A stretch of DNA of 64,000 nucleotides from Enterobacter ludwigii. GTDB lineage: Bacteria; Pseudomonadota; Gammaproteobacteria; Enterobacterales; Enterobacteriaceae. The position numbers and the translations under genes are program-made. The notes below the pieces were generated by a model. It had not been told where the DNA came from. It ran no database searches and worked only from the letters and a program-made list of their open reading frames with translations. Positions within the stretch are counted from its first letter, which is position 1. Each line of letters begins with the position of its first letter. Location of the stretch: the NCBI GenBank assembly GCA_900068845.1, contig CEFQ01000004.1:62159-126158 (forward strand), in the 5' to 3' direction. Below are positions 48,181 through 58,545 of the stretch, one piece after another.

Positions 48181-48552
48181 TTAATAAGGCTCAGCTTCAA
48201 GCTTTTTCAGTTCGTGCCGCGCCTCTTCTAGCTTACGTTCGCGCTTCTCGATTTTGTCCTTGTCACCGTCCTGACGCTCTTCTTTCAGCTCACGCTCACG
48301 CTCGGCGATTTTGTGCTTCTGCTCAGCGATGCGTTCGCTTTGTGCAGATTTCAATTTCTCATCGGTGCAGCCTGCACGGACTTCGGTCAATGCGCGCTCC
48401 AGCCCGGTTACGCGGCGCTGGTTGTTATGCTGCTTCGCCATGTCGATCTCACGTTGAATGTCCTGCTCTTTTTGTTGGCAGAGCGATTCAGCCGCCAGCA
48501 GCGAACCCGAGAGTGAGAAAAGAATAGCACCTAGCAGTAATTGACGTTTCAT
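48181..48552 (-). CDS. yqjC: Periplasmic DUF1090 protein YqjC
   Basis: A secreted, highly charged helical protein of 123 residues (122 in E. coli). The signal peptide ends LLAAES; the mature form has two Cys (LCQQKE and AGCTDEK) likely in a disulfide, then a Glu/Lys-rich coiled coil to the end (KKLEAEPY). The start at 48552 is chosen for the signal peptide; the frame remains open 21 codons upstream. The function is unknown. It may be co-transcribed with yqjD, 35 bases downstream. Confidence 0.92.
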   Translation of the reverse strand: MKRQLLLGAILFSLSGSLLAAESLCQQKEQDIQREIDMAKQHNNQRRVTGLERALTEVRAGCTDEKLKSAQSERIAEQKHKIAERERELKEERQDGDKDKIEKRERKLEEARHELKKLEAEPY

Positions 48553-48694
48553 CAGGTTGTGACCTTCCATTGTTAATAACCTGCCAGAGATCAGACAGGA
48601 GGGGCTTCCCAGCATGTCTTAGGCTTACGCTACCTCTAAGAATAGACAGCAGATGAAAAAATTCAAAGAAGACGCGGGGATAGCGAGGATTAGC

Positions 48695-48723
48695 TCACCG
48701 CCTGGCTTAACGTCAGGCGGTGA
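48695..48723 (-). terminator. 10-bp hairpin after mzrA
   Basis: TCACCGCCTG and CAGGCGGTGA form a perfect stem with a 9-nt loop, three bases beyond the mzrA stop. A U-run is missing, so it may be a transcript-stabilising stem or a weak terminator. Confidence 0.5.
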
Positions 48724-48726
48724 AAT

Positions 48727-49095
48727 TTAGCTGTAAGTGGGGCGATTGGCGTCTGGATATTGCTGTGACGCCTGCGGACCCGCCGCCACGACAAAGCCTT
48801 GTGGCAACAGGCGTCGCAACACTTTTTGTGCCGCCAGGCTCTGCTCTTCATTCTCAAAATGAATCACCAGCGCATCGCCAGAAGGCGTAATACTTTTGAT
48901 ACGCACGCCTTGCGCGGAAAGTTGCTGATAGAGGTAAAAACCATCGGGCAAATTGGTGCCGCTATTCGCGACACGGATTTGCACCACGGTTTCGTGCTGC
49001 ATCAAATTCGGTACGAAACAGACCGCCAGCAGCGCCAACGCGCCGCCTAGCACCCAAGGCAGGAAACGCCTTGGGAATCCACGGAAGTTGATCAT
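48727..49095 (-). CDS. mzrA: EnvZ/OmpR modulator MzrA (YqjB)
   Basis: A bitopic inner-membrane protein of 122 residues (127 in E. coli). One membrane helix (about 13-29) precedes a periplasmic domain with [20 protein letters not shown] and [15 protein letters not shown]. MzrA binds EnvZ and links the Cpx response to EnvZ/OmpR. It overlaps the end of yqjA by four bases, so the two are made together. Confidence 0.94.
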   Translation of the reverse strand: MINFRGFPRRFLPWVLGGALALLAVCFVPNLMQHETVVQIRVANSGTNLPDGFYLYQQLSAQGVRIKSITPSGDALVIHFENEEQSLAAQKVLRRLLPQGFVVAAGPQASQQYPDANRPTYS

Positions 49096-49769
49096 GACTG
49101 TGAATTCCCGTTACGCGTTGATTGACGTTTACGCCATAGCACCACTAAAGAACCGACCAGGCCAATCACCAGCAGCACCAGCGGCAGCAGCATCAGGCAC
49201 AACATCAACTCATCTTCGTAACGACGGAAAATCGGGGTTTTGCCCAGTGCGAAGCCCAACACGGTCAGGATTAGCACCCACAGGAAGCCACTTACCCAGT
49301 TGAAGAACTGGAAGCGCGCATTACTCAGGCCAGAAAGCCCGGCGATGGTGGGAAGCAAGGTGCGGACAAAGGCAATAAAACGACCAATCAACAAGGCCGA
49401 TAAGCCGTGGCGATGAAACAAGGCGTGCGCGCGCTGGTGATATTGCGCCGGCAAATGCGATAACCAATTTTGTACGGTGGGCGTATTACCGAGCCAGCGG
49501 CCCTGAATGTAGCTCACCCAGCAGCCAAGGCTGGCGCCGGTGGTCAGAATCAGCAGAGTCAGCGGGAAACCCATCGTGCCTTTCGCAATCAGGACACCGA
49601 CCAGAATCAGCAAACTGTCGCCCGGTAGAAAGGCGGCGGGCAGCAGTCCATTTTCCAGAAACAGAATCATGAACAGCACGCCATAAATAGCCCAAACCAA
49701 AGTTGGGTCGGAGAGCATTTCGTAATCCTGCTGCCATAAGGCATGCAGCAATGCTTGCAAAATATCCAT
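49092..49769 (-). CDS. yqjA: DedA-family membrane protein YqjA
   Basis: A DedA protein of 225 residues (220 in E. coli) with about five to six membrane segments. [22 protein letters not shown] and [20 protein letters not shown] are the DedA hallmarks, including the Glu and the Arg needed for function. It is required, redundantly with YghB, for envelope integrity and alkaline tolerance and probably acts in lipid carrier recycling. The ATG at 49769 is used; a TTG just upstream is in frame. Confidence 0.95.
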   Translation of the reverse strand: MDILQALLHALWQQDYEMLSDPTLVWAIYGVLFMILFLENGLLPAAFLPGDSLLILVGVLIAKGTMGFPLTLLILTTGASLGCWVSYIQGRWLGNTPTVQNWLSHLPAQYHQRAHALFHRHGLSALLIGRFIAFVRTLLPTIAGLSGLSNARFQFFNWVSGFLWVLILTVLGFALGKTPIFRRYEDELMLCLMLLPLVLLVIGLVGSLVVLWRKRQSTRNGNSQS

Positions 49770-50103
49770 CAATCATTCCTGAACATCATTGTTAAACGTG
49801 CCCGTGAGGGGCTTAGGCGCAGACTGGCGTTGGTTATACATTTTAGATAAGCAGCCTGAGCAGGAGTTTCCGGATCCTTCCAGAATTGATTGTTAAATCA
49901 GCGACTTTTTAAAGCCCTGTCGCAAAGGGTAATAAAAGGGCGATAACTGTAACAAAAATAACGTTATCCAGACAGGGGAAAGTGCCTGCCGCACAGGAGT
50001 TTTACCTTTAGACGCAGGTGGTCAAAAGGAGCTTTACATGAGCTGACACTATTGCAGACTAACTGACTTTTTCGTCAGCAAAACGCCTGAAAAACAAGCA
50101 GGA
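49770..50103. other. 334-bp gap between yqjA and exuR
   Basis: No gene longer than a few codons is supported. It must contain the yqjA promoter (minus strand). GATAAC...GTTATC, an inverted repeat with 15-nt spacer, lies near 49942-49968. A perfect SD followed by the two-codon frame ATG-AGC-TGA is on the plus strand at about 50026-50046. No full CpxR box (two GTAAA words) was found. Confidence 0.4.
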
Positions 50104-50877
50104 TCAGCGTGCGTTGTCGCTACCTTCTGGAAGGATGACTGGATTTTCCGCAAACATGTAACGGTCGACGTTGAATTCGAAATCGTCAGTGGTGGCGTTA
50201 AACAGCATCTGTTTAGTATTTTCCAGATGTTGCCACATTGCCAGCTTACTGGCGGCGGGATCTTTGCGGATCAGGGCTTTGAGGATCTGGTCGTGATCGT
50301 CACACCAGCTGGTGATATTTTTGGCATCAATGTGTTCATGCAGCTTCAGCCAGTAAGGATTATGCAGGCGATGCAGCCACATCTTTTCGACAATCGCCGC
50401 TAAGGCGCTGTTTTGCGTTGATTGCGCGATGCGCACATGAAACTCCATATCCCACGCAGAATCGCGAGAATGGTCTTCCTGACGCGCTTTCTCCTGAATC
50501 GCCATCAGTGCCACGATATCCTGACGCGTCACCTGCGTGGCGGCAAACTCGGCCACGTTGCTTTCAATCAGCTGACGCGCCTGCAATAACTCGAAGGGGC
50601 CAAAATTGGCGAACTCCAGTTGGCTCGACGTCACCACACGATTCTGCTGCTGGTTGCTGATCACGTGAATGCCGGAGCCTTTCCGCACCTCCACATAACC
50701 TTCCACTTCCAGCATGATAATCGCTTCACGTACCACGGTTCGGCTCACCTGCATCTCTTCCGCGATCAGACGCTCGGCAGGCAGTTTGTCGCCGACGCGG
50801 TAGTCGCCTGCTTCAATGCGGCGTTTAAGCTCGCTAGCAAGCTTTTGATAGAGGCGTCGTGATTCGGTCAGGTCCAT
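50104..50877 (-). CDS. exuR: Hexuronate regulon repressor ExuR (GntR family)
   Basis: A GntR/FadR-type repressor of 257 residues (258 in E. coli). The N-terminal winged HTH ([20 protein letters not shown] then [19 protein letters not shown]) is followed by the FCD effector domain from about 90, with metal-ligand His in [13 protein letters not shown] and [12 protein letters not shown]. It represses exuT and the uxa genes until galacturonate or tagaturonate is present. A good ExuR-type operator lies 30 bases upstream of its own start, so it is probably autoregulated. Confidence 0.95.
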   Translation of the reverse strand: MDLTESRRLYQKLASELKRRIEAGDYRVGDKLPAERLIAEEMQVSRTVVREAIIMLEVEGYVEVRKGSGIHVISNQQQNRVVTSSQLEFANFGPFELLQARQLIESNVAEFAATQVTRQDIVALMAIQEKARQEDHSRDSAWDMEFHVRIAQSTQNSALAAIVEKMWLHRLHNPYWLKLHEHIDAKNITSWCDDHDQILKALIRKDPAASKLAMWQHLENTKQMLFNATTDDFEFNVDRYMFAENPVILPEGSDNAR

Positions 50878-50906
50878 TGCGCGGTCCGCTGTGAAAAAAA
50901 GTTGAG

Positions 50907-50918
50907 TTGTTATACCAC
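50907..50918. promoter_or_regulatory. ExuR-type operator upstream of exuR
   Basis: TTGTTATACCAC agrees with ten of twelve bases of the ExuR/UxuR core TTGGTATACCAA. It is 30 bases before the exuR start in the exuT-exuR gap and is consistent with autorepression. Confidence 0.55.
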
Positions 50919-50938
50919 TTCAGTCGCACAGAGGAAAT

Positions 50939-50958
50939 GGGCTGGCTGATGCCAGCCC
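50939..50958 (-). terminator. Hairpin after exuT
   Basis: GGGCTGGC and GCCAGCCC form an 8-bp stem with a TGAT/ATCA loop, eight bases beyond the exuT stop. On the minus strand ATTTCC follows, a weak U-tract. Confidence 0.5.
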
Positions 50959-50965
50959 GATGAGC

Positions 50966-52267
50966 TTATGTGCCTACCGCGGCGGATGGCACGGCAGGCT
51001 GATCGTCGAGTTCAGAAACCGGTTGGTTTTTAAGAACCGTCCAAATGACAACTGCGCCTAACAGATCAAACACCGCCAGCGCCGCAAACAGCGGGCTGAA
51101 ACCCAGCGTATCGGCCAGCGCACCCACCACCAATGCAAACATGGTGCTCGCCGTCCAGGCCGCCATGCCGGTTAAGCCATTCGCGGTAGCCACTTCGTTA
51201 CGGCCAAACACATCTGAAGAGAGGGTGATCAGCGCGCCAGAAAGCGCCTGATGGGCAAATCCGCCGACGCACAGCAGCGCAATGGCAACATAGGGACTGG
51301 TGAACAAACCGATGGTGCCCGGAGCAATCATCAACACCGCGCCCATGGTGACCACCAACTTGCGCGAAACGATGAGATTGACGCCAAACCAGCGCTGGAA
51401 CAGGGGTGGCAAGTAGCCGCCAACGATGCAACCGAGATCGGCGAACAACATTGGCATCCAGGCAAACATAGCGATCTCTTTCAGATTGAAGCCGTACACC
51501 TTGAACATAAAGAGGGGAATCCACGCGTTAAAGGTTCCCCATGCCGGTTCAGCGAGGAAACGCGGCAGCGCAATGCCCCAAAATTGACGATTGCGCAGGA
51601 TCTGGCGCGCCGACATCTTCTTATTGTTGCCGGTTTGATGCTGTAGCTCCTGGCCGGCAATGATGTAGTGACGCTCCTCATCGCTCAGCTTGGTTTGCTG
51701 TTTGGGATGCTTGTAAAACACCAGCCAGCAGATTGCCCACACCATGCTCAGCACGCCGGTGATAATAAACGCCATTTGCCAGCTATGCGCCATGATTGCC
51801 CACACGACTAACGGCGGTGCCAGCATTGCGCCAATCGACGATCCCACGTTGAAATAACCCACCGCGACAGAACGCTCTTTGGCCGGGAACCATTCGCTAC
51901 TGGCTTTTAAACCGGCAGGAATCATGGCTGCTTCTGCTGCGCCCACCGCGCCGCGCGCCAGCGCAAAGCCGCCCCAACTGCCCGCCATCGCAGTGGCCGC
52001 ACAGAAGATTGCCCACATCACGGCAAATACCGCATAGCCGATTTTGGTGCCGAGCATATCCAGCACGTAACCGGCCACCGGTTGCATGATGGTGTAGCAA
52101 GCCGAGTAAGCGGCGACGATATAAGAATATTGTTGTGTTGTGATACCCAGCTGCGTTTCCAGCGTGGGGGCGGCGACGGCAATGGTATTGCGCGTCAGGT
52201 AACCGAGCACGGTGCCCAGCGTCACCAGCCCAATCATATACCAGCGTAGCCCTTTGATCTTACGCAT
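50966..52267 (-). CDS. exuT: Hexuronate (galacturonate/glucuronate):H+ symporter ExuT
   Basis: A major-facilitator transporter of 433 residues (432 in E. coli) with 12 membrane helices, of the anion:cation symporter family. MRKIKGLRWYMIGLVTLGTV is nearly identical to E. coli at the start chosen (52267, SD GAGG). VARGAVGAAEAAMIPAGLKA-like helix 4 and SSEWFPAKERSVAVGYFNVG follow. The 40 in-frame codons upstream have no similarity. It is divergent from uxaC across 372 bp with ExuR-like and CRP-like sites. Confidence 0.95.
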   Translation of the reverse strand: MRKIKGLRWYMIGLVTLGTVLGYLTRNTIAVAAPTLETQLGITTQQYSYIVAAYSACYTIMQPVAGYVLDMLGTKIGYAVFAVMWAIFCAATAMAGSWGGFALARGAVGAAEAAMIPAGLKASSEWFPAKERSVAVGYFNVGSSIGAMLAPPLVVWAIMAHSWQMAFIITGVLSMVWAICWLVFYKHPKQQTKLSDEERHYIIAGQELQHQTGNNKKMSARQILRNRQFWGIALPRFLAEPAWGTFNAWIPLFMFKVYGFNLKEIAMFAWMPMLFADLGCIVGGYLPPLFQRWFGVNLIVSRKLVVTMGAVLMIAPGTIGLFTSPYVAIALLCVGGFAHQALSGALITLSSDVFGRNEVATANGLTGMAAWTASTMFALVVGALADTLGFSPLFAALAVFDLLGAVVIWTVLKNQPVSELDDQPAVPSAAVGT

Positions 52268-52404
52268 TATTAACCTCATCCAGTCTGTCGTTGCGGATTT
52301 ACCGCTGTAGTTATCTGGAGCGGGAAAGCGTGAACAATGCCGTTCACTCCCGCAGTTCCTTGCCTGTGCCATAAAGTCCGGTAGCAACGGGGCGAGAGGT
52401 TAAC

Positions 52405-52416
52405 TTGTTATACAGC
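52405..52416. promoter_or_regulatory. Candidate ExuR operator near exuT
   Basis: TTGTTATACAGC matches eight of twelve bases of the ExuR core. It lies about 140 bases upstream of exuT in the shared exuT-uxaC gap. Confidence 0.4.
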
Positions 52417-52546
52417 CTCAAAAGTTGAATGCCATCACATAAACCTTGCAGCCCGTGTGTGTAAGGACTAAAGATCGCTAAAACAGCCATTTAACGCCAT
52501 ATCCCCAACAGGGATGTCCATATACCCACAGTGAAACTGTCATTAT

Positions 52547-52562
52547 TGTGAGTCGCATCGCA
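52547..52562. promoter_or_regulatory. CRP-like site between exuT and uxaC
   Basis: TGTGAGTCGCATCGCA matches nine of ten conserved CRP positions and lies 78 bases before uxaC. CRP control of hexuronate genes is known in E. coli. Confidence 0.55.
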
Positions 52563-52585
52563 AACAATTTTGCCGTTTGCTTGAA

Positions 52586-52597
52586 TTGGTATGATAA
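52586..52597. promoter_or_regulatory. Candidate ExuR operator upstream of uxaC
   Basis: TTGGTATGATAA matches nine of twelve bases of the ExuR core and sits in the wider word AATTGGTATGATAAATT, 42 bases before uxaC. The place fits a repressor site over the promoter. Confidence 0.5.
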
Positions 52598-52639
52598 ATT
52601 TTAGGTAAAGCCATCTGGCTATAAAATGAGGAAGCAGGT

Positions 52640-54055
52640 ATGTCGCGTTTTATGAGTGAGGATTTTCTACTCGATACCGAGTTCGCCCGTCGTCTGTACC
52701 ACAACTACGCTAAAGACCAGCCGATTTTCGACTATCACTGTCACTTACCGCCGCAGCAGATTGCCGATAATTACCGCTTCACCAACCTCTATGACATCTG
52801 GCTGAAAGGCGATCATTACAAATGGCGTGCGATGCGAGCGAACGGCGTGCCGGAAGCGTTATGCACCGGCGATGCCAGCGATCGTGAGAAATTTAACGCC
52901 TGGGCGCGTACCGTACCGCATACCATCGGAAATCCGCTCTATCACTGGACACACCTCGAACTGCGTCGTCCTTTCGGCATTACCGATGTGCTGCTGAACG
53001 AACAGAGCGCTGAGCGTATTTGGCAGCAGTGCAATGAATTGCTGGCGCAGGACGCATTCAGCGCGCGCGGCATCATGCAGCAGATGAAAGTGAAAATGGT
53101 CGGCACGACGGACGATCCGCTTGATGACTTACAGCATCATCGCAAGCTGGCGCAGGACAGCAGCTTTGACGTTAAAGTGCTGCCGAGCTGGCGTCCGGAC
53201 AAAGCTTTCAACATTGAACTGGCGAGTTTCCTGCCGTGGATTCAGCGCTTAGAGCAAGTGGCGGATGTCAGCGTGCTGCGCTTTGACGATCTGCGCCGCG
53301 CCTTAAGTCTGCGACTTGATCACTTCGCTGCACATGGCTGCAAAATCTCCGATCACGCGTTAGATGTGGTGGTGTTTGCTGAAGCGGATGAAGCCACGCT
53401 GGATGGCATTCTGGCGCGCCGTCTGCAAGGTGCTGCGCCTTCCGCTGAAGAGACGGCCCAATTTAAAACCGCGGTGTTGGTATGGCTCGGCAGCGAATAT
53501 GCACGCCGCGGCTGGGCGCAGCAGTACCACATTGGGGCGCTGCGTAATGCCAATCGGCGTCAGTTCGATCTGCTTGGCCCAGATGTTGGCTTCGATTCGA
53601 TTAACGATGCGCCGCTGGCGATTCCGCTGGCGCGCTTGCTGGATGCGCAAAACCGCAATAATGCGCTGCCAAAAACCATCCTTTACTGCGTTAACCCGCG
53701 CGACAATGAAGTGCTGGCCACCATGGCGGGCAATTTCCAGGGCGAAGGCGAACCGGGCAAGATGCAGTTTGGTTCGGCGTGGTGGTTCAACGATCAGTTG
53801 GATGGCATGCAGCGGCAGATGACGCAGTTAGCGCAAATTGGCCTACTGAGCCGCTTTGTCGGCATGCTAACCGACAGCCGCAGCTTCCTCTCCTACACGC
53901 GCCACGAATATTTCCGTCGCCTGCTGTGCCAAATGATGGGCAATTGGGTGGCGCGCGGCGAAGCGCCGGCCGACGAGGCGTTGTTAGGGCAGATGGTACA
54001 GAACATCAGTTTCAACAATGCGCGCGATTACTTCGGCATTGAGCTGGGAGCCTAA
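52640..54055 (+). CDS. uxaC: Uronate isomerase UxaC
   Basis: An amidohydrolase-superfamily isomerase of 471 residues (470 in E. coli). It converts galacturonate to tagaturonate and glucuronate to fructuronate. The metal-binding motif [15 protein letters not shown] is near residue 32, with [16 protein letters not shown] and the C-terminal [30 protein letters not shown]. Here it leads a uxaC-uxaB-uxaA operon, whereas E. coli has uxaCA and a separate uxaB. Confidence 0.96.
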   Translation: MSRFMSEDFLLDTEFARRLYHNYAKDQPIFDYHCHLPPQQIADNYRFTNLYDIWLKGDHYKWRAMRANGVPEALCTGDASDREKFNAWARTVPHTIGNPLYHWTHLELRRPFGITDVLLNEQSAERIWQQCNELLAQDAFSARGIMQQMKVKMVGTTDDPLDDLQHHRKLAQDSSFDVKVLPSWRPDKAFNIELASFLPWIQRLEQVADVSVLRFDDLRRALSLRLDHFAAHGCKISDHALDVVVFAEADEATLDGILARRLQGAAPSAEETAQFKTAVLVWLGSEYARRGWAQQYHIGALRNANRRQFDLLGPDVGFDSINDAPLAIPLARLLDAQNRNNALPKTILYCVNPRDNEVLATMAGNFQGEGEPGKMQFGSAWWFNDQLDGMQRQMTQLAQIGLLSRFVGMLTDSRSFLSYTRHEYFRRLLCQMMGNWVARGEAPADEALLGQMVQNISFNNARDYFGIELGA

Positions 54056-55506
54056 TGATGCAGCACCTCAACCGCCACAATTTCCCCGGCGCGCACTATA
54101 GCGAGCGCGTCATCCAGTTTGGTGAAGGTAACTTCCTGCGCGCCTTTATTGATTGGCAGCTCGACTGGCTCAATCAGCATCACAACACCGATGCGGGCGT
54201 GGTGGTGGTACGGCCGCGCAACCGTGTGGTGGAAGAGACGCTGAATCAGCAAGACGGCTTATACACCACGCTGATTCGCGGGCTCAATGCGGCGGGCGAG
54301 CAGGTAAGTGAAGCTCGCCTTATCCGCAGCGTGAATCGTGAAATTCAACCTTATCAACAATTTGACGAATTCCTTGCGCTGGCACGCGCGCCACAAATGC
54401 GCTTTGTCTTCTCCAATACTACGGAAGCGGGCATCGCCTTCGCTGAGCAGGATCGGCTGGACGATGCGCCCGCCTCATCTTTTCCCGGCAAACTCACGCA
54501 GCTGCTGTGGGCGCGCTTCAACCATTTTGCCGGCGCCAGCGATAAAGGTTGGCTGGTGGTGCCGTGTGAACTGATCGATTACAACGGCGATACGCTGCGT
54601 GAACTGGTGCTGCGCTACAGCAAACAGTGGCAGCTGCCGCCGGAGTTTGCCCGCTGGGTGCAGGATCATTGTGCGTTTTACAACACGCTGGTGGACCGTA
54701 TTGTCACCGGTTATCCGGCGGATAGCGCGGCGATCGAAGCGCAGTTGGGCTACAAAGATCGCTATCTGGTGGCGGGCGAAGTCTATTACCAGTTTGTGAT
54801 TCAGGGGCCAAACATGCTGGCGCAAGAGCTGAAGCTCGACACGCTGGCACCGGAAGTGAAGTTGGTGGATGACATCACGCCGTACAAAGCGCAGAAAGTG
54901 GCAATCCTCAACGGCGCGCACACCGCGCTGGTACCGGTGGCGTTTCAGGCCGGGCTGGAGAGCGTCGGTGAAGCAATGGATGACGCGCAGATTGCTGGCT
55001 TTGTCGATGCGCTGCTGCGCGAGGAAGTCATCCCGACGCTGGATCTGCCGCGCGATGAGCTGCACGCCTTTGCCGACGCAGTGCAGCGCCGTTTCCGTAA
55101 TCCGTTTATTCGTCATGCGTTGCTCTCAATCGCCCTCAACGGCATGACCAAATTTCGCACCCGTTTGCTGCCGCAGCTTTTACTGTCGCAACAGCAAAAC
55201 GGGCAGTGGCCCGCCCGCCTGACCTTCGCCTTTGCCGCGCTGCTGGCTTTTTATCGTGGTGCAGAGGGCGAACGTCGCTGGCCGCTGCAGGATGACGAAC
55301 ACTGGCTGCAGCGTTTTGCTGAACTGTGGCCCGCAGTACAGAACGATAAACAGACTCCGGAGCAGTTGGTACGCGCGGTACTGAGCGATGCCAATCACTG
55401 GGGCGAAGATCTCACTCAGCGGCCCGGATTAGTGGCTGCGGTCAGCCAACACCTGCAAAACATCATCGTCCACGGGATGCGGACGGCGTTGACACAACTG
55501 AGATAA
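54055..55506 (+). CDS. uxaB: Altronate oxidoreductase (tagaturonate reductase) UxaB
   Basis: A long-chain mannitol-dehydrogenase-family enzyme of 483 residues, as in E. coli, that reduces tagaturonate to altronate with NADH. The N-terminal dinucleotide motif is in [20 protein letters not shown], and the catalytic Lys region is in [20 protein letters not shown]. Its ATG overlaps the uxaC stop (TAATG), so translation is coupled. Placing uxaB between uxaC and uxaA puts the three steps in one transcript. Confidence 0.95.
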   Translation: MMQHLNRHNFPGAHYSERVIQFGEGNFLRAFIDWQLDWLNQHHNTDAGVVVVRPRNRVVEETLNQQDGLYTTLIRGLNAAGEQVSEARLIRSVNREIQPYQQFDEFLALARAPQMRFVFSNTTEAGIAFAEQDRLDDAPASSFPGKLTQLLWARFNHFAGASDKGWLVVPCELIDYNGDTLRELVLRYSKQWQLPPEFARWVQDHCAFYNTLVDRIVTGYPADSAAIEAQLGYKDRYLVAGEVYYQFVIQGPNMLAQELKLDTLAPEVKLVDDITPYKAQKVAILNGAHTALVPVAFQAGLESVGEAMDDAQIAGFVDALLREEVIPTLDLPRDELHAFADAVQRRFRNPFIRHALLSIALNGMTKFRTRLLPQLLLSQQQNGQWPARLTFAFAALLAFYRGAEGERRWPLQDDEHWLQRFAELWPAVQNDKQTPEQLVRAVLSDANHWGEDLTQRPGLVAAVSQHLQNIIVHGMRTALTQLR

Positions 55507-55510
55507 CGCT

Positions 55511-57001
55511 ATGCAAGATGCCATTAGAATACATTCACGCGACAACGTTGCTGTGGCGTTGCGCGATTTGCCAGCCAATACCCAGGTCGAAATCAATCAA
55601 CAGGCGATCACCCTGCAGCAGGAGGTTGGGCGCGGCCATAAGTTTGCGCTGCAGCCTTTAGCCACCGACGCGCTGGTGATCAAATACGGTTTGCCCATTG
55701 CTCATGCCACCCAGCCGATTGCGGCAGGTGAGATTATCCACTCCAGCAACGCGCGCACCAATCTGAGCGATGTAGACGAATACGATTATCAGCCCGATTT
55801 CCTTGAGCTGCCGCCGCAAGCAGGCGACCGTGACGTGCAGATCTATCGCCGCGCCAGCGGAGAAGTCGGCATCCGTAATGAGTTGTGGATCCTGCCCACC
55901 GTGGGTTGCGTAAATGGCATCGCGCGGCAAATCCTGACGCGTTTTATGAAAGAGACCAACGATGCCGAAGGCATTGATGGCGTGCACCTGTTCAGCCATC
56001 CGTTTGGCTGTTCGCAGCTTGGACAGGATCACGAGAACACCCGCACCATGTTGCAAAATATGGTGCGCCATCCCAATGCTGGCGCAGTGTTGGTGATTGG
56101 CCTTGGCTGCGAAAACAACCAAGTCGGTGTGTTCCGGGAAACGCTCGGTGGCTTCGATAGCGATCGCGTGCAGTTTATGGAGTGCCAGAAGCAGGATGAT
56201 GAAGTGGAAGCCGGGCTGGAACGCCTGCACGAACTTTACACTGCGATGCGCGCGGATCAACGTCAGCCGGGCAAACTCAGCGAGCTGAAGTTTGGTCTTG
56301 AGTGCGGCGGTTCGGATGGTTTTTCCGGTATCACCGCCAATCCCATGCTCGGCTGTTTCTCTGACCAGATGATTGCTAACGGTGGTACCACGGTGCTGAC
56401 CGAAGTGCCGGAGATGTTTGGTGCCGAGCGTATTTTGATGAGCCGCTGCCGCGATGAAGCCACCTTTGAAAAGACCGTGGCGATGATCAACGACTTCAAA
56501 CGCTACTTTATCGATCACCAGCAGCCAATCTACGAAAATCCGTCACCGGGCAACAAAGCGGGCGGCATCACCACGCTGGAAGAGAAGTCACTTGGCTGCA
56601 CGCAGAAAGCTGGCCAAAGTCAGGTGGTGGATGTGCTGAAGTACGGTGAGCGCTTGCATACGCCGGGACTGAATCTATTAAGTGCCCCGGGTAATGATGC
56701 TGTGGCAACCAGCGCGCTGGCGGGGGCGGGCTGTCATATGGTGCTGTTTACCACCGGCCGCGGCACGCCCTACGGCGGTTTTGTGCCGACGGTAAAAATC
56801 GCCACCAATACGCAGCTGGCTGAGAAGAAGCCGCACTGGATCGATTTCAATGCCGGGCGTTTGATCGAAGGCATGAGCATGACGGAGATGTTGGAGGATT
56901 TCGTCGATATGATTGTGGCGATTGCCAATGGCCAACCGGCGCGGAATGAAACGAATGATTTCCGCGAGTTAGCCATCTTTAAAAGTGGCGTGACGCTCTA
57001 A
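55511..57001 (+). CDS. uxaA: Altronate dehydratase UxaA
   Basis: An iron-dependent dehydratase of 496 residues (495 in E. coli) that converts altronate to 2-keto-3-deoxygluconate. The N-terminal SAF domain (about 1-95) is followed by the catalytic UxaA/GarD part with GCSQLGQDHENTRTML, GLGCENNQVG, KFGLECGGSDGFSGITANP and a late TTGRGTPYGG. The conserved Cys residues are candidate metal ligands. It starts four bases after uxaB; the operon ends at paired palindromes. Confidence 0.96.
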   Translation: MQDAIRIHSRDNVAVALRDLPANTQVEINQQAITLQQEVGRGHKFALQPLATDALVIKYGLPIAHATQPIAAGEIIHSSNARTNLSDVDEYDYQPDFLELPPQAGDRDVQIYRRASGEVGIRNELWILPTVGCVNGIARQILTRFMKETNDAEGIDGVHLFSHPFGCSQLGQDHENTRTMLQNMVRHPNAGAVLVIGLGCENNQVGVFRETLGGFDSDRVQFMECQKQDDEVEAGLERLHELYTAMRADQRQPGKLSELKFGLECGGSDGFSGITANPMLGCFSDQMIANGGTTVLTEVPEMFGAERILMSRCRDEATFEKTVAMINDFKRYFIDHQQPIYENPSPGNKAGGITTLEEKSLGCTQKAGQSQVVDVLKYGERLHTPGLNLLSAPGNDAVATSALAGAGCHMVLFTTGRGTPYGGFVPTVKIATNTQLAEKKPHWIDFNAGRLIEGMSMTEMLEDFVDMIVAIANGQPARNETNDFRELAIFKSGVTL

Positions 57002-57006
57002 AACCC

Positions 57007-57062
57007 GGTGCGCATCAATGCGCACCCTACGGATTCGCGTCAGGTCGCCATTTATGGCGACC
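57007..57062. repeat. Paired palindromes between convergent uxaA and sstT
   Basis: GGTGCGCATCAATGCGCACC (57007-57026) and GGTCGCCATTTATGGCGACC (57043-57062) flank a 16-bp spacer that begins CTAC. They occupy almost the whole 72-bp gap between the two stops. No T-run follows, so they may act as 3'-end stabilisers or a collision block; membership in the window-wide palindrome family is clear. Confidence 0.75.
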
Positions 57063-57073
57063 TGGGGCAATGA

Positions 57074-58315
57074 TTATTCGGAGACCGTACGACGCGGCTC
57101 ACGCTCGGCTTCGGCCTGGCATACGGCCGCGGTAAACAGAATATCCGTTGATGAATTCAATGCGGTCTCGGCGGAATCCTGCAGGACACCAATAATAAAG
57201 CCCACTGCAACCACCTGCATTGCCAGGTCGTTCGGAATACCAAACATATTGCAGGCCACTGGAATCAGCAGCAGCGAACCGCCAGCCACGCCGGATGCGC
57301 CACAGGCACACAGCGAAGCCACCAAACTCAACAGAATCGCAGTCGGTACATCCACCGAAATGCCCAGCGTATGCACCGCTGCCAGCGTCAACACGGTGAT
57401 GGTGATCGATGCACCCGCCATGCTGATGGTGGCACCAAGCGGAATCGATACCGAATAGGTGTCTTCATCCAGACTGAGACGCTTAGCCAGCGCCATATTC
57501 ACCGGGATATTCGCCGCCGAGCTGCGGGTAAAGAACGCGGTGACGCCACTTTCTCGCAGGCAGGTAAACACCAGCGGATAGGGATTGCGGCGGATCTTCT
57601 GGAACACCAACATCGGGTTGATTACCAGCGCCATAATCAGCATGCAGCCGAGCAGCAGCGCCAGCAGATTGGCGTATTCCCAGATGGCATCAAAGCCGGT
57701 TGAGGCGAGGATGGATGCCACCAGGCCAAAAATCCCCAGCGGCGCACAGCGGATCACACAGCGTACCACCCAGGTTGCGGCATTGGACGCATCATTGAGA
57801 AACGCTTTGCTACTGGGGCTAGCATGACGAAACGCCAGACCTAAGCCCAGCGCCCACACCAGAATGCCGATGTAATTGGCGTTCATCAGTGCTTCAATCG
57901 GATTGGAAACCATGCTGATCAGCAAGCCGTGTAGCACTTCGGTAATGCCCGAAGGGGGCGTGATTTGCGTGGCTCCAACATTCATCGAGAGCGTCTGTGG
58001 GAACAGATGGCTGAAGATCACCGCCACCACGGCAGCAAAAAAGGTGCTGAGCAGATACAGCATGATGATCGGGCGGATATTGGTTTTCTGTCCCTGCTGA
58101 TGGTTGGCGATCGAGGAGATCACCAGCACCAAAACCAGCAGCGGCGCGACGGCTTTCAGCGCCCGCACGAACAGCTCACCCAGCAAGCCAACGGCTAATG
58201 CGGCATCGCGTGAGAACCACGCCAGCGCCACGCCCGCCACCAGGCCAATCATGATTTGTTTTACCAGGCTGCCTGCGAACAGCGCGCCCAGACGTCCAAT
58301 AAAGTTGTTTTGCAT
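57074..58315 (-). CDS. sstT: Serine/threonine:Na+ symporter SstT
   Basis: A DAACS-family transporter of 413 residues (414 in E. coli) that imports serine and threonine with sodium. The family features are a Ser-rich re-entrant loop ([16 protein letters not shown]), then [22 protein letters not shown] and a C-terminal [20 protein letters not shown]. About eight membrane helices are evident. The SD is weak (AAAAAGACTG). In the 230-bp gap upstream (58316-58545) I see only the alx terminator. Confidence 0.95.
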   Translation of the reverse strand: MQNNFIGRLGALFAGSLVKQIMIGLVAGVALAWFSRDAALAVGLLGELFVRALKAVAPLLVLVLVISSIANHQQGQKTNIRPIIMLYLLSTFFAAVVAVIFSHLFPQTLSMNVGATQITPPSGITEVLHGLLISMVSNPIEALMNANYIGILVWALGLGLAFRHASPSSKAFLNDASNAATWVVRCVIRCAPLGIFGLVASILASTGFDAIWEYANLLALLLGCMLIMALVINPMLVFQKIRRNPYPLVFTCLRESGVTAFFTRSSAANIPVNMALAKRLSLDEDTYSVSIPLGATISMAGASITITVLTLAAVHTLGISVDVPTAILLSLVASLCACGASGVAGGSLLLIPVACNMFGIPNDLAMQVVAVGFIIGVLQDSAETALNSSTDILFTAAVCQAEAEREPRRTVSE

Positions 58316-58507
58316 ATCACAGTCTTTTTATTCGCGGTCATGAGTGTTGTGCGCGGTTCCACCACGCGCAACGGTTTGCCCGGCGGAGTATAAGGAAAAG
58401 AGCTTATGAAGAAAGAGATAATTCTGTGCATGCGCAGCAGATCGGTTTTTTGATCTGCTGATGATGGGAAGTGTGACAGATATATAAAAGGCGAAGGTTG
58501 CCACTGG

Positions 58508-58539
58508 CGAAACAAAGCAGGGGCGATTAGCGCCCCTGC
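58508..58539 (-). terminator. alx terminator
   Basis: GCAGGGGCG and CGCCCCTGC form a 9-bp stem with a 5-nt loop; on the minus strand TTTGTTT follows. It lies seven bases past the alx stop. Confidence 0.8.
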
Positions 58540-58545
58540 AGAAGA

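Noticed and set aside
49942..49968. ExuR operator in the yqjA-exuR gap
   Set aside because: GATAAC...GTTATC is symmetric but does not match TTGGTATACCAA and lies beyond the 3' end of exuR.
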